Assembly: GCF_000346485.2 (NCBI RefSeq)
Contig: NZ_KQ976354.1
Span: forward strand, 7,124,151 to 7,181,772
Length of the DNA: 57,622 bases
Origin: Scytonema hofmannii PCC 7110
Lineage (GTDB): Bacteria > Cyanobacteriota > Cyanobacteriia > Cyanobacteriales > Nostocaceae
Reading direction: 5' to 3'
Position numbers and translations under genes: made by a program
Notes under the pieces: generated by a model
The model's database searches: none
Told to the model about the DNA's origin: nothing
The model's input: only the letters and a program-made list of their open reading frames with translations
In this document: in pieces, positions 8,676-17,425 of the stretch
Layout of the letters: every line of letters begins with the position of its first letter
Numbering within the stretch: position 1 is the stretch's first letter

Positions 8676-9302
8676 ATGAATAAATTAATTAATGAAACAC
8701 GAGTGATTTTAATTGGCGGTTCCTCTCATGTAGGTAAATCAACTCTTGGGCAAGCAATGGCTGTGAAGCTTGGTTGGAGTTATCGTTCTACGGACAAAAT
8801 CGCTCGGCATCCCGGACGTCCTTGGGTAGGTGCAAATGGTTTGGCGATTCCGGAGCACGTAGCAGAACATTATAGGGATTTGTCTGTCGATGCTCTTTTT
8901 TTAGACGTATTGTCGCATTATGAGAAAAATGTATTTCCACAAGTCGAGGCTATTGTTCGTTCTCATGCCACTGATTTATCAAAGGAATGCCTTATATTTG
9001 AGGGATCGGCGTTATGGCCAGGATTTGTAGCGAATTTAATTAACAAAAATGATGTTAAAGCAATTTGGCTTACAGCTAAAGACCAACTCTTCCAACAACG
9101 AATCAAGCGTGAAAGTAATTTTTGTAATGTTTGTAAGTATGAAAAACGCTTAATTCAAAAGTTTCTAGATCGTACCCTATTCTACAACAAACATATGAGG
9201 AAAGAAGTTGAGCGTCTTGGATTTATGTGTATTGATGTAGAATCTGTGTCAACAGTAGACGAACTTTCAAAGAAATGTATGGAATTGATAGAGGCTTTGT
9301 AA
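8676..9302 (+). CDS. P-loop NTPase, small-molecule-kinase-like
   Basis: This 208-residue protein has a strong Walker A near its N terminus (GGSSHVGKST, residues 14-23), then a conserved-looking STDKIARHPGRPW segment, and LIFEGSALWP in the position of a Walker B/substrate strand. The overall plan (P-loop, short lid, C-terminal helix) resembles adenylate-kinase-like or 2-phosphoglycerate-kinase-like enzymes. The substrate cannot be assigned. It is a stand-alone gene on the plus strand with ATG start and no obvious operon partner. Confidence 0.7.
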   Translation: MNKLINETRVILIGGSSHVGKSTLGQAMAVKLGWSYRSTDKIARHPGRPWVGANGLAIPEHVAEHYRDLSVDALFLDVLSHYEKNVFPQVEAIVRSHATDLSKECLIFEGSALWPGFVANLINKNDVKAIWLTAKDQLFQQRIKRESNFCNVCKYEKRLIQKFLDRTLFYNKHMRKEVERLGFMCIDVESVSTVDELSKKCMELIEAL

Positions 9303-9358
9303 ATAAGCGATCGCTACCGTTATTCATTTTGGGAATTTCTAAGAAATAAATTCTTCAT

Positions 9359-9412
9359 CTTGTGGGACGGGCGTCCTCGCACGTTCTTTATCAGTGACGG
9401 GCAGTGAGAGTG
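9359..9412. repeat. REP-like palindromic repeat, degraded copy
   Basis: CTTGTGGGACGGGCGTCCTC starts a copy of the dispersed family seen complete at 30818-30889. The 3' half is degraded. It is followed at about 9438-9473 by another dispersed short repeat with tandem CATCTGCG/CATCAGCG units. Confidence 0.5.
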
Positions 9413-9470
9413 CATACCAAAAAAATAGGTAAAGTTCCATCAGCGTTCATCTGCGTTCATCTGCGGTTCC

Positions 9471-10692
9471 TTAACTCTCAACCTTTAGGCCAACGCCCAA
9501 TCCAGACACCACCTCGAAAGCGCCAACGGGGAAAAAATAAACGCATAACCACCCAAGTTTTTTACTCCGCATATCTTTAATCTCAAAATCATTCGCCACG
9601 TCCAACCGCCCAAACTGATTTAAAGGGAGTTGGTAACGCTCAATCATATCTTTCAACACGGGACTCGCACTAGGATTTGCTTCTAATCCCGTTGCATCAA
9701 TAATAAAATCTGCGGCTGGAATATCAGTTGTAATTTTGTTGTCAGAGGCGTTACCCGCAATCGAGACTTTTAACTTACCTTGTTCGTTGCGCTCAACTCG
9801 ATCCACTTGACCAAAATAAATCCGATACCATTGTTCCTGACTGTTAAGTCCTTGGTGAATAAGTCGTCGCCAGTCCCGTCGATCTGCTGTTGTTGTACCG
9901 CCCCAATCTTGTAAAAGTTGGTAACGTTCTGGTGGTTTCGCGGCTTCTAGTATTTTACGCATATCTCCACCCCATGCAGCTTTTGGCCAGTTAAAGGGTT
10001 GAAATTCCCAATGATTTTCTACAAAACGTTGGGCTGGACCAAATTTATTTCCTCGGGGATTTGGCGATCGCATCAAGTGAATAATAGAAACCTGGTGCTT
10101 CTTATTTTGTCCGCGTACTTCATTAAGTTGTTGAATAATGCGAGAAGCAACAATACCTCTACCCCGAACAATAACTATACCTCCTTGCTTCTTTAAATGC
10201 TGATAGATATGTTCGTGATTTTCATAAGCATTGACCACCGATTTTCGGTCATCATAAGTTTCTCGATATGTCAATAAATCTGGTAGAAATTGTACTGAGG
10301 GATAACCAACAGATAAATGAACATATTTAGCAACCAAAACTTTATACTCATGTTCTCTTATACCAGGAGGAGAATAAACAATCACATAGCGTCTATCATC
10401 CGTTTTGCGGATAACTTTAATGTCCCCTGCACTCCACATATGTCGCCAACCAATGCGCTTAGCTTCCCTATCTATGGATTCATAAACATTACCTGCGATA
10501 GGAGTTTAAGTATCTGTACCTAGTAAAGGTTCAGCAAATACTTGCCACAGACATTTACCAGTATTGCGGAGATTACCAACAAAAAGACTTCTCCAAGCTT
10601 CTCTCAAAGCATACCCCGGCCAACCCCAAATGTTATCCGGACAGGAATCAGAATTAGAACGAATCCGTTCGTACTTCTCTGGTATTTGAGAA
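9471..10692 (-). pseudogene. FAD/NAD(P)-type oxidoreductase remnant, interrupted
   Basis: The main open part (9471-10439) has VIVRGRGIVASRIIQQL (dinucleotide-binding-like G-x-G-x2-A) and DFIIDATGLEANPSASPVL. That ATG motif is typical of flavin-dependent monooxygenases and related flavoproteins. Upstream in the same frame are NSDSCPDNIWGWPGYALREA and EPLLGTDT, then a TAA stop at 10506-10508, then TPIAGNVYESIDREAKRIGW, so a nonsense codon splits the gene. The N terminus with the first FAD fingerprint is absent at the DUF4058 junction near 10692, and the C-terminal tail (VVSGLGVGLKVES) looks like an altered frame. The gene is non-functional as written. Confidence 0.65.
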
Positions 10693-11427
10693 TTAAGACA
10701 CAGCAGACGATAGCGGTGGAGGTGGAGCGCTGTAGTTGATGAAGTAGTCCTAGCCCAGTTGCTCGTAAAGTTCATCAACCAACTTTTGTAAATCCACAAT
10801 AGGAGCGGCGTCTTCAGCTCGCACGGGAAGTTCAAACGAAGGGATGCGATCGCCAAGGTCGAACGGGTACAAGTCGGCTGTGGGTCGCGTCTCTGAGCGA
10901 CTGACTAAAATGCGATAATGACTGATGGTGTTACTTAGGAAAGGTAAAGGTTCTCCATCTCGAAGCAAGTCAACTTCCACCAGATGAGTCAAGCTGTCCA
11001 ACACTAGCTGTCGTTTAGATTCATACTTCTGTCATCCGTCTCCTCTTTTGTTAGCAGGGGAGAGAATTTCAATAGCTGTCACTACCTCTTTTGTCGTCGC
11101 ATCTTTCACCTCAATATAAGATTGTCGGACTTCTTGAAGTAGCGGAACGGTAACTTTGACTGGTAAAGCTTGTGGTTCTGTCATAGTAACAGTCGTCGTG
11201 ACTTGTTCCCGTCTTCGGTTCTGCTGAACTGTCAAGTCTGGTCTACCAATAGCGATTGCCATGTCACCGCTCACTTTGTATACCCATTTGTCCGTTACCA
11301 CTCGATATTTTGGTAACAATTTGGGAATCAAGTCCTTAGCTAGCGCCGCTATCAAGTGGTTGTGGAAATCTGACCAGTAATCTGATTGTTCGAGATAAGG
11401 ATTCATCCCAGGAAATGGGTTAGGCAT
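10693..11427 (-). pseudogene. DUF4058-family protein with two internal stop codons
   Basis: The frame begins MPNPFPGMNPYLEQSDYWSD, the characteristic DUF4058 start, and continues to ILSPANKRGDG. A TGA at 11032-11034 interrupts the expected KRxGxGRxxYxxKRxxVL motif; the following codons in the same frame read QKYESKRQLVLDSLTHLVEV. It then runs to YEQLG, where a TAG stands at 10750-10752, followed in frame by DYFINYSAPPPPPLSSAVS and a final TAA at 10693-10695. Two point nonsense changes in one unshifted frame indicate true decay more than sequencing error. The biochemical function of the family is unknown. Confidence 0.8.
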
Positions 11428-11602
11428 ATTTCAACTCACTGGTTAGGTGGTCGCTGGTCACTGGTCACTATTTAAAATGCTAGCAAAACCTCCATTGATA
11501 TAGCCAATGGCTTAAGAGCATCCCAGTCAGTGAAAAAAATATGACTACCAATAGTCTCCACTGTTGGCAAAATAGAGAGAGTGCCGATTTTTTGTATGCA
11601 AA

Positions 11603-12127
11603 GTGAGTTCTGAAAGTTTAGAAATAGCTAAAACCAGGTATCAAGCTGGGAGAATTGCTTTTGAGAAAGGGCAATATCGGGAAGCCGTCGAACAACTCTC
11701 AAAAGCAAGCGACCTCCTAGCCCCTAATTCTCGTCTTGCTGGGGAGGTGAAACTTTGGCTTGTCACGGCTTATGAAGCGGCTGGACGATCCGAAGAAGCA
11801 CTTGACCTTTGCGAACAACTCAAGCGCCATCCTCATCTTGAAACCAGCAAGCAAGCGAAAGAATTGCACTACATTCTCAAAGCACCCAGGTTACAACGTC
11901 CAAAAGAATGGATGACTGAAATTCCAGACTTGGGAGCAATAGCCGATAATGAAACCAACACTCGTTTCACTGTCAAGCCTAGTTCTTCCCCAAAGCAGAT
12001 GCGACCCGAACCAGAATTCGTCGATCTCAGTCAGGTAAATACTAAAGATAATCGATTTATCTGGGTGGCGTTAGTTGCGATCGGTTTAACCTTAGGTGGG
12101 TTGCTCTGGATGGGTTTGTCAGGTTAA
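11603..12127 (+). CDS. TPR protein with C-terminal membrane anchor
   Basis: This 174-residue protein has two to three TPR-like helix pairs (residues 7-70; GRIAFEKGQYREAVEQLSKA and AYEAAGRSEEALDLCEQL). A Pro-rich linker around EWMTEIPDLG follows, and there is one C-terminal transmembrane segment (FIWVALVAIGLTLGGLLWMG). It is probably tail-anchored with the TPRs in the cytoplasm, acting as a protein-interaction adaptor. The start is GTG 11603 in the context AAAGTGAGTTCTG, with no in-frame ATG before the first TPR helix. The protein looks like a conserved cyanobacterial one of unknown role, and no operon partner is obvious. Confidence 0.75.
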   Translation: MSSESLEIAKTRYQAGRIAFEKGQYREAVEQLSKASDLLAPNSRLAGEVKLWLVTAYEAAGRSEEALDLCEQLKRHPHLETSKQAKELHYILKAPRLQRPKEWMTEIPDLGAIADNETNTRFTVKPSSSPKQMRPEPEFVDLSQVNTKDNRFIWVALVAIGLTLGGLLWMGLSG

Positions 12128-12325
12128 CTCGCTCTGTTGTTGAACCTCCAGCTATCGTAGAATGAAGATTCTAGTGGCATATATGCCCGCTTCACAGCTA
12201 AGGAGCTATGTACTTACCATCAATCTCTAATGTTTGCTCGAGATTTAACTGTAGAAAAGTAAAAGATTTTAAAGTGGTCTTGTAGCCTTACAATTAAGTA
12301 AGGCGCATTTGTAAGGCTTATTGCT

Positions 12326-12550
12326 ATGTCCATTGCAACAGTCACAATTAAAGGACAAGTTACTATTCCCAAGGAAATCCGAGATTATCTGAAACTAGAA
12401 ACTGGCAGCAAAATTGAATTTATAGTGGATGAAAATGGTGATGTCAAGCTCGTGGCGCTGAATGTCCCGATTGAAGCGTTGTCTGGATTTTTGCATCGTC
12501 CTAATATGACGACTGCAACAATAGAGGACATGGAAGCAGCGATAAGCTGA
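12326..12550 (+). CDS. AbrB/MazE-type antitoxin (VapB)
   Basis: This 74-residue protein has an N-terminal swapped-hairpin AbrB DNA-binding domain (VTIKGQVTIPKEIRDYLKL, then GSKIEFIVDENGDVKLV). Its C-terminal tail GFLHRPNMTTATIEDMEAAI is suited to wrap a PIN toxin. It is the antitoxin and autorepressor of the VapC-like gene that follows. The pair is usually overlapping or nearly so, but here about 65 bases containing two hairpin repeats separate them, beginning inside the last codons of this gene. Confidence 0.85.
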   Translation: MSIATVTIKGQVTIPKEIRDYLKLETGSKIEFIVDENGDVKLVALNVPIEALSGFLHRPNMTTATIEDMEAAIS

Positions 12551-12593
12551 GTACAGCTTGCGCTTCGCGATAAGCCGGGTACGGCTTGCGCTA
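12539..12593 (+). repeat. two tandem hairpin repeats between vapB and vapC
   Basis: Two near-identical units lie in tandem. Unit 1 has the stem AAGCTG-AGTA-CAGCTT and unit 2 AAGCCG-GGTA-CGGCTT, each flanked by GCGAT and GCGC. The T-A pair of unit 1 is C-G in unit 2, a compensatory change that keeps the stem. They overlap the last codons of the antitoxin gene and separate it from the toxin start. Confidence 0.7.
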
Positions 12594-12615
12594 AGAGCGA
12601 TCGCAGAGGGTGCTC

Positions 12616-13002
12616 GTGATTGGACTTGATACAAATGTTCTGGTTCGATATCTTACCAAAGATGACGTTAACCAATGGGAACAAGCGTCTCAAATCGTTC
12701 AGGAAAATCAACCTTGTTTTATTAGCAATGTTGTCTTAAGCGAAGTCGTGTGGGTTTTAAGAGGACGACCTTATCAATTTGGAAAAGATGAAATCATTGC
12801 CACCTTAGAGATGATATTGCAAAGCTCGGGCTTTGAATTTGAAAACCGTTCCATAGTTTATCAAGCACTACAACGTACTAAGCAGGGACGATCTGATTTT
12901 TCGGACTATTTAATTGGAGCGATCGCTCAACAGGTTAGCTGTACTGAAACGGTAACTTTTGATCGAAAATTGCGAGGAGATAAAGGATTTCGTTGCCTTT
13001 AA
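12616..13002 (+). CDS. vapC: VapC-type PIN-domain ribonuclease toxin
   Basis: A PIN domain of 128 residues. The first acidic residue is in IGLDTNVLVRYL (D5), the second in LSEVVWVLRG, and the third and fourth in SDFSDYLIGAIA and TVTFDRKLRG, forming the Mg-binding active site. GTG 12616 is preferred over GTG 12610 because MIGLDTNVLVRYL is the normal family N terminus. It should cleave RNA and be held by the AbrB-type antitoxin upstream. The intact four-acid site suggests a functional toxin. Confidence 0.87.
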   Translation: MIGLDTNVLVRYLTKDDVNQWEQASQIVQENQPCFISNVVLSEVVWVLRGRPYQFGKDEIIATLEMILQSSGFEFENRSIVYQALQRTKQGRSDFSDYLIGAIAQQVSCTETVTFDRKLRGDKGFRCL

Positions 13003-13089
13003 ATCACAAACAGCAAAGTGAATGTTCCACGCATCCTAACGGATAGCAAATTGAAAAAAGACTTATTGATTTTTGGAGATATTTATAGC

Positions 13090-13950
13090 ATGAAATGGTC
13101 TATATTTCAAAATTATAACCGCATATCTACGCATATACACGCAGAAAAACCAGAAAATCATCAGCGTTCGTCAGCGTTCATCAGCGGTTCAAAAACAATA
13201 ATTGTATGGACTGTACTGTTGATATCTCTACTTCTCTCAGGATGTGTGAAATACGATCTAGGTGTTAACTTTAACAATTCCAATCATGGCGAACTGGTGC
13301 AGCATATAAAACTAGAAGAACGGCTGCTAAGTTTCAGTGGCGACTCTGTCTATGAATGGTTAAATAGCATAGAACGCCGCGCCCGCAAATTAGAAGGCAA
13401 AATACGGCGACTTTCCAAAGAAGAAATTTTTGTATCCATACCTTTCAGTAATGGTCAAGAATTACAAACAAAGTTCAACGAATTTTTCCAACCGAATGGC
13501 TCTCAAAAATCTGAACCAGTAACCAATGAATCTAACGCGGAACTGCCAAAAATTGAATCAAATATACTCTTGTTTCAAAACAATTTTTTACTCTTAGTTA
13601 GAAATCGGTTGATATATGATTTGGATTTGCGATCGCTAGGTCTAATTTCCAGCAAAGGTTCTGTCCTGTCTAATCCTGCTTCCATTCTCGACTTAGAATT
13701 TGGCTTAAATACTCCTTGGGGTGCAAAAACTGTGGAGAAAACTGAGAATGCGATCGTGCCAGAAAAGAATGGCAATCAACTTGTGTGGAGACTTAACCCC
13801 GGAGAATTAAATCATATAGAAGTTGTGTTTTGGCTTCCCAGCCCTCTTGGAATTGGTACATTGTTCATTATTTTATTTGTAGTGGGAGGGCTGTACCTAA
13901 GATACAGTTTTATGCCTGACCCTAGAGTTCAGTTTGCTTCAAAAGGCTAA
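13090..13950 (+). CDS. DUF3153-family membrane lipoprotein
   Basis: The protein has a hydrophobic segment ending in a lipobox (LLLSGC; IIVWTVLLISLLLSGC). A mainly beta extracytoplasmic domain follows (VKYDLGVNFNNSNHGELVQH), then a C-terminal transmembrane helix (GIGTLFIILFVVGGLYL). This is the layout of cyanobacterial DUF3153 proteins, whose role is unknown. The segment before the signal sequence (HQRSSAFISGS) is encoded by a dispersed repeat of CGTTCGTCAGCG/CGTTCATCAGCG type at about 13159-13192. That repeat seems to have extended or displaced the original N terminus, so the true start may lie after it. ATG 13090 is used here; an in-frame GTG-like start near 13204 is an alternative. Confidence 0.7.
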   Translation: MKWSIFQNYNRISTHIHAEKPENHQRSSAFISGSKTIIVWTVLLISLLLSGCVKYDLGVNFNNSNHGELVQHIKLEERLLSFSGDSVYEWLNSIERRARKLEGKIRRLSKEEIFVSIPFSNGQELQTKFNEFFQPNGSQKSEPVTNESNAELPKIESNILLFQNNFLLLVRNRLIYDLDLRSLGLISSKGSVLSNPASILDLEFGLNTPWGAKTVEKTENAIVPEKNGNQLVWRLNPGELNHIEVVFWLPSPLGIGTLFIILFVVGGLYLRYSFMPDPRVQFASKG

Positions 13951-14089
13951 TGGCTAATACCATTTTGGATTTTAGATTTTAGATTTTGGATTGACTTGAT
14001 TGCAGCCAAATATCTGTCGCATTGTTTTTTCAAATTGGTATAACTTGAATTATTGTGTGGGGAAGGAGGGGACGCCCTCCCTGTTTTCC

Positions 14090-14740
14090 TTAAGGCGATA
14101 ACCGTTCAATCTTCCAACTGCCATCATTTATACGGGTATAGCGCAGGCGATCGTGCAGCCGATTGGGACGTCCCTGCCAAAATTCAATTTCTACGGGGAT
14201 CACTCGCAAGCCACCCCAATGTTGGGGACGAGGAACATCTTGATTTTGATATTTGGCTTGAAGTTCCTGTATTCGCTGTTCGAGGACTGCTCGACTTTCT
14301 ATCGCTTCACTTTGATTGGAAGCCCATGCACCCAAGCGACTGTTGAGAGGACGGCTATAAAAATATTCATCTGACTCCGCATCGGAAATTTTTTCCACAC
14401 GTCCAGAGATGCGGATTTGGCGTTCTAGTTCTGCCCACCAAAAAACAAGAGATGCTTGGGGATTTTCTGCTAGTTCCTGCCCTTTTTGGCTATTGTAGTT
14501 TGTAAAGAACACAAAACCTCTTTCATCAAAACCTTTAAGCAGTACCATTCTTGCAGATGGCTTACCCTCTCGTGTCGTAGTTGCAAGCGTCACGGCATTT
14601 GGTTCCACAAGTTGGGCGGCTATAGTCTGGTCGAACCATCGTTTAAACTGTATAAAAGGATTGGGGTCAACATCAGTTTCGCTTAAACCTTGCAAGGTAT
14701 AATCTTTGCGAAGGTCAGCAATATTTTTATCCATTTTCAT
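14090..14740 (-). CDS. pdxH: pyridoxamine 5'-phosphate oxidase
   Basis: This 216-residue FMN enzyme oxidises pyridoxine or pyridoxamine 5'-phosphate to pyridoxal 5'-phosphate. Family signatures are present: the N-terminal [12 protein letters not shown], the FMN/substrate segment [39 protein letters not shown], and the C-terminal signature around [16 protein letters not shown] with the catalytic RLHDR. The length is normal. The gene is preceded by a block of GTGACCA heptamer repeats shared with the divergent AI-2E transporter gene. Confidence 0.95.
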   Translation of the reverse strand: MKMDKNIADLRKDYTLQGLSETDVDPNPFIQFKRWFDQTIAAQLVEPNAVTLATTTREGKPSARMVLLKGFDERGFVFFTNYNSQKGQELAENPQASLVFWWAELERQIRISGRVEKISDAESDEYFYSRPLNSRLGAWASNQSEAIESRAVLEQRIQELQAKYQNQDVPRPQHWGGLRVIPVEIEFWQGRPNRLHDRLRYTRINDGSWKIERLSP

Positions 14741-14774
14741 CTTCCTGTATTAAAAAGTCCGGAGTTGGGGCTAA

Positions 14775-14812
14775 CAGTGACCAGTGACCAGTGACCAGTG
14801 ACCAGTGACCAG
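14775..14812. repeat. short tandem GTGACCA heptamer repeats
   Basis: About five head-to-tail copies of CAGTGAC lie in the promoter region between the divergent pdxH and AI-2E transporter genes. The same heptamer recurs at 15866-15927 and 20811-20843. Confidence 0.9.
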
Positions 14813-14832
14813 TTAACCAAAGTTAAAATAAG

Positions 14833-15885
14833 ATGCGCCGTTCAGCCTCACTTCAACGTCTTTTAATATATGGTCTGAGTGGTCCAATTATCGCTCTCAA
14901 TTTCTGGTTGCTGTATTTGATTTTTCGTTTATTCCAGCACCCCATCACTATTGTGAGCATTGCAGCAATTTTGGCTTTTTTACTGAACTACGCGGTTAAG
15001 TTCTTTGAGCGTGTTGCTCTTAGCCGCTCTCTATCGGTGACGATTGTATTACTGCTGACACTCACACTTTTGATTGTTTTGGGCGTTACACTCGTGCCAA
15101 TAGTGATTGACCAAACAATTCAACTTTTAGATAAGATTCCAAATTGGTTGGCAACCAGTCAAGCCAATCTAGAGTATTTTGAAGCCATAGCCAAAAAGCG
15201 ACGTTTACCTTTAGATCTCACAGTTGTCAGCAATCAAATCAATGCCAACATTCAAAGTATGGTACAGCAGATCGCTTCTACTGCTGTCGGATTTGCTGGA
15301 ACAGTCCTTTCAGGGTTACTGGATGTGATATTGGTCGTTGTCTTGGCATTCTATATGCTTTTGTATGGCGATCGCGTTTGGTTTGGGTTATTTAACCTTT
15401 TACCAGTTTATATTCGAGTCCCATTGAGAACGTCCTTACAGCGTAACTTTCACTACTTTTTCCTCAGCCAACTTTTACTGGCGGTGTTTATGGTAGTCAT
15501 TATGACTCCAATTTTCCTCGTTCTCAAGGTTCCTTTTGCGCTGTTATTCGCTATAGTTATTGGCATATCGCAACTTATACCTTTTATTGGAGCAACATTG
15601 GGGATTGGGTTGGTCACATTTTTGGTGTTGTTACAAAGTTGGTGGTTAGCTGTGCAGGTGGCTGTAGCTGCAATCTTTGTACAGCAAATCAAAGATAATT
15701 TACTCAGTCCCAAGCTACTTGGCGATTTCATCGGAGTTAATCCTATATGGATTTTTGTAGCTATTTTAATGGGTTTTGAGATCGCTGGTTTGTTAGGGAC
15801 ACTTGTTGCAGTTCCCATTGCCGGAACGATCAAAGGAACTTTCGATGCCATTATGAATAGTAAATCAGTGACCAGTGACCAGTGA
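14833..15885 (+). CDS. AI-2E family (PerM-like) transporter
   Basis: This 350-residue membrane protein has about eight hydrophobic segments: paired helices at the N terminus, a polar stretch about residues 95-145 and a C-terminal cluster. The C-terminal signature QQIKDNLLSPKLLGDFIGVNP plus PIAGTIKGTFDAI is typical of the AI-2E exporter (UPF0118) family. Members export small molecules, and the substrate here is unknown. The last codons (SVTSDQ and stop) are encoded by the GTGACCA heptamer array, so the original C terminus has been replaced or extended by repeat DNA. Only the tail is affected. Confidence 0.88.
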   Translation: MRRSASLQRLLIYGLSGPIIALNFWLLYLIFRLFQHPITIVSIAAILAFLLNYAVKFFERVALSRSLSVTIVLLLTLTLLIVLGVTLVPIVIDQTIQLLDKIPNWLATSQANLEYFEAIAKKRRLPLDLTVVSNQINANIQSMVQQIASTAVGFAGTVLSGLLDVILVVVLAFYMLLYGDRVWFGLFNLLPVYIRVPLRTSLQRNFHYFFLSQLLLAVFMVVIMTPIFLVLKVPFALLFAIVIGISQLIPFIGATLGIGLVTFLVLLQSWWLAVQVAVAAIFVQQIKDNLLSPKLLGDFIGVNPIWIFVAILMGFEIAGLLGTLVAVPIAGTIKGTFDAIMNSKSVTSDQ

Positions 15886-15927
15886 CCAGTAATCAGTGAC
15901 CAGTGACCAGTGACCAGTGACCAGTGG
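15866..15927 (+). repeat. short tandem GTGACCA heptamer repeats
   Basis: About eight imperfect CAGTGAC units, one of them changed to AATCAGTGAC. They overlap the 3' end of the AI-2E transporter gene and provide its stop codon. Confidence 0.9.
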
Positions 15928-16240
15928 TTATTTTTGAGACTAGCAGTGTGTATAAAAATATCATGGTATACTGGATTCCAAAAACGAAATATTCTGATAC
16001 GTTTTACTCTCTATGTACAGCGCTAACGATTTTGAAATCGTTTAGATGGTAATTTACACGGTAACTAAACTACCAAAATGTCATATGTAATAAGTTTCAC
16101 CGGAAGCATCAAGCGATCGCAAGGGTAAAATTTGTTATTAGTTAGTAGGGGCGCAATGCAAAAGCGCCCGTACAGTAGTTAGTAGTTCTAACCACTAACC
16201 CCTACTCCCCACTCCCCACTCCCTACTCCCCAACTATTTA
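15928..16240. other. intergenic region before scpA
   Basis: It contains a perfect AACGATTTTGAAATCGTT palindrome near 16024, a short GGGGCGC/GCGCCC-type hairpin near 16148-16170, and a tract of ACTCCCC repeats (about 16201-16230) directly before scpA. No coding sequence was recognised. Confidence 0.55.
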
Positions 16241-17059
16241 ATGGACGCTGCTGAGCTATTAGAAACAATTACGTTGCTCATTTACCAGGCTGAACAAGGG
16301 GAAATTGACCCTTGGGATGTCAAGGTGATTGAAGTTATCGATAGTTACTTAGAGCTCATGGCACCGGAAACTGCAACAAGAGGGTATGAAACCGATTTAT
16401 CACAATCGGGACAGGCTTTTTTGTCGGCATCAAAACTGGTATTATTTAAGGCAAACACTTTGATGCAGTTGCAAGCAGCTGCAGAGGAACAAGAAGCTAC
16501 TGAAGAAGCTCTATTGGAAAGTGAAGATGGAGTCACTTCTCGCCATCAGCGCTTGCCATTAGAACGTCATCTGCGCCGTCGCCTGCAAGCTATGCCCCCA
16601 CCGAAGCGCCGCGTGACTTTGCAAGAACTTATAGAACAGCTGCAAGTCATGGCAAAACAGTTGCAGCTAGTAGAAAAAGCAAGTAAGCCTGCTCGTACTC
16701 GACGCCAACCGAGCCTTCAGTCTATGAAGGCTGCTTTAGAATTGGCTCACCAAGAAAATCTGACAGAAGTGGCTTCAGAACTCGAGCAGGTTTTACGCCT
16801 TATGACTCCAGAATTAAATTTGGAGAAAAATTGGTTAAATCTAGAACAACTGGTGGAATTATGGACTCAAGCAAAGCAACAGCAACACAAGAGTACAAGA
16901 GAGCATTCGCACGAAAACCATATAATTAGCGTTTTTTGGGCATTACTATTGCTTTGTGCTCAGTCTAAAGTGGAACTTGTTCAAGAAGAATTTTACCAAG
17001 ACCTAAAAATCAGGTTACTCACTGATTCGCCAAGCACTATGGATATACCCTTAAATTAA
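16241..17059 (+). CDS. scpA: segregation and condensation protein A (kleisin)
   Basis: This 272-residue ScpA-like kleisin bridges SMC heads with ScpB in chromosome condensation. The N-terminal signature is clear (LLETITLLIYQAEQGEIDPWDVKVIEVIDSYLE), followed by SASKLVLFKANTL. An acidic linker and a C-terminal winged-helix-like segment (VFWALLLLCAQSKVELVQEEFY) come next. Cyanobacterial ScpA proteins tend to carry an extended charged middle like the one here (residues 85-150). No scpB is adjacent. The start is ATG 16241. Confidence 0.9.
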   Translation: MDAAELLETITLLIYQAEQGEIDPWDVKVIEVIDSYLELMAPETATRGYETDLSQSGQAFLSASKLVLFKANTLMQLQAAAEEQEATEEALLESEDGVTSRHQRLPLERHLRRRLQAMPPPKRRVTLQELIEQLQVMAKQLQLVEKASKPARTRRQPSLQSMKAALELAHQENLTEVASELEQVLRLMTPELNLEKNWLNLEQLVELWTQAKQQQHKSTREHSHENHIISVFWALLLLCAQSKVELVQEEFYQDLKIRLLTDSPSTMDIPLN

Positions 17060-17425
17060 GGATATACAACATTGTCATATGGGCGTTCGCTATGATGACT
17101 TCAGCAAACCTTAAAATCTAATTAAATTGGAAAAATGACCAATACAAATTATAAAGGATGAAGGATAAGGTATGAAAGATGAAAAAAGTATAAAGTATCG
17201 AGGTTATTAGCTGAGGTATAAAATTTTCATACTTGGCAACTCGGATTTTATGCTTTTTTTATACTTGATACCTTACACTTCATATTTGGTTCTTATGCCT
17301 ATCATTGCGCTGATGTGCAATAGCTGCATTCAGTGGTTTTAGGGATGACGAAAAAGCGGAAATACACTGATGATAAAGTATCAATTGATAACAGTAAACT
17401 GGCTTGTGTTGAGGAATAAAGATAT
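17060..17425. other. 366-bp intergenic region
   Basis: It lies between scpA and the NDP-sugar pyrophosphorylase gene and presumably carries the promoter of the latter. It includes imperfect repeats of the GGATGAAGGATAAGG and TATGAAAGATGAAAAAAG kind. No ORF or RNA gene was recognised. Confidence 0.5.
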
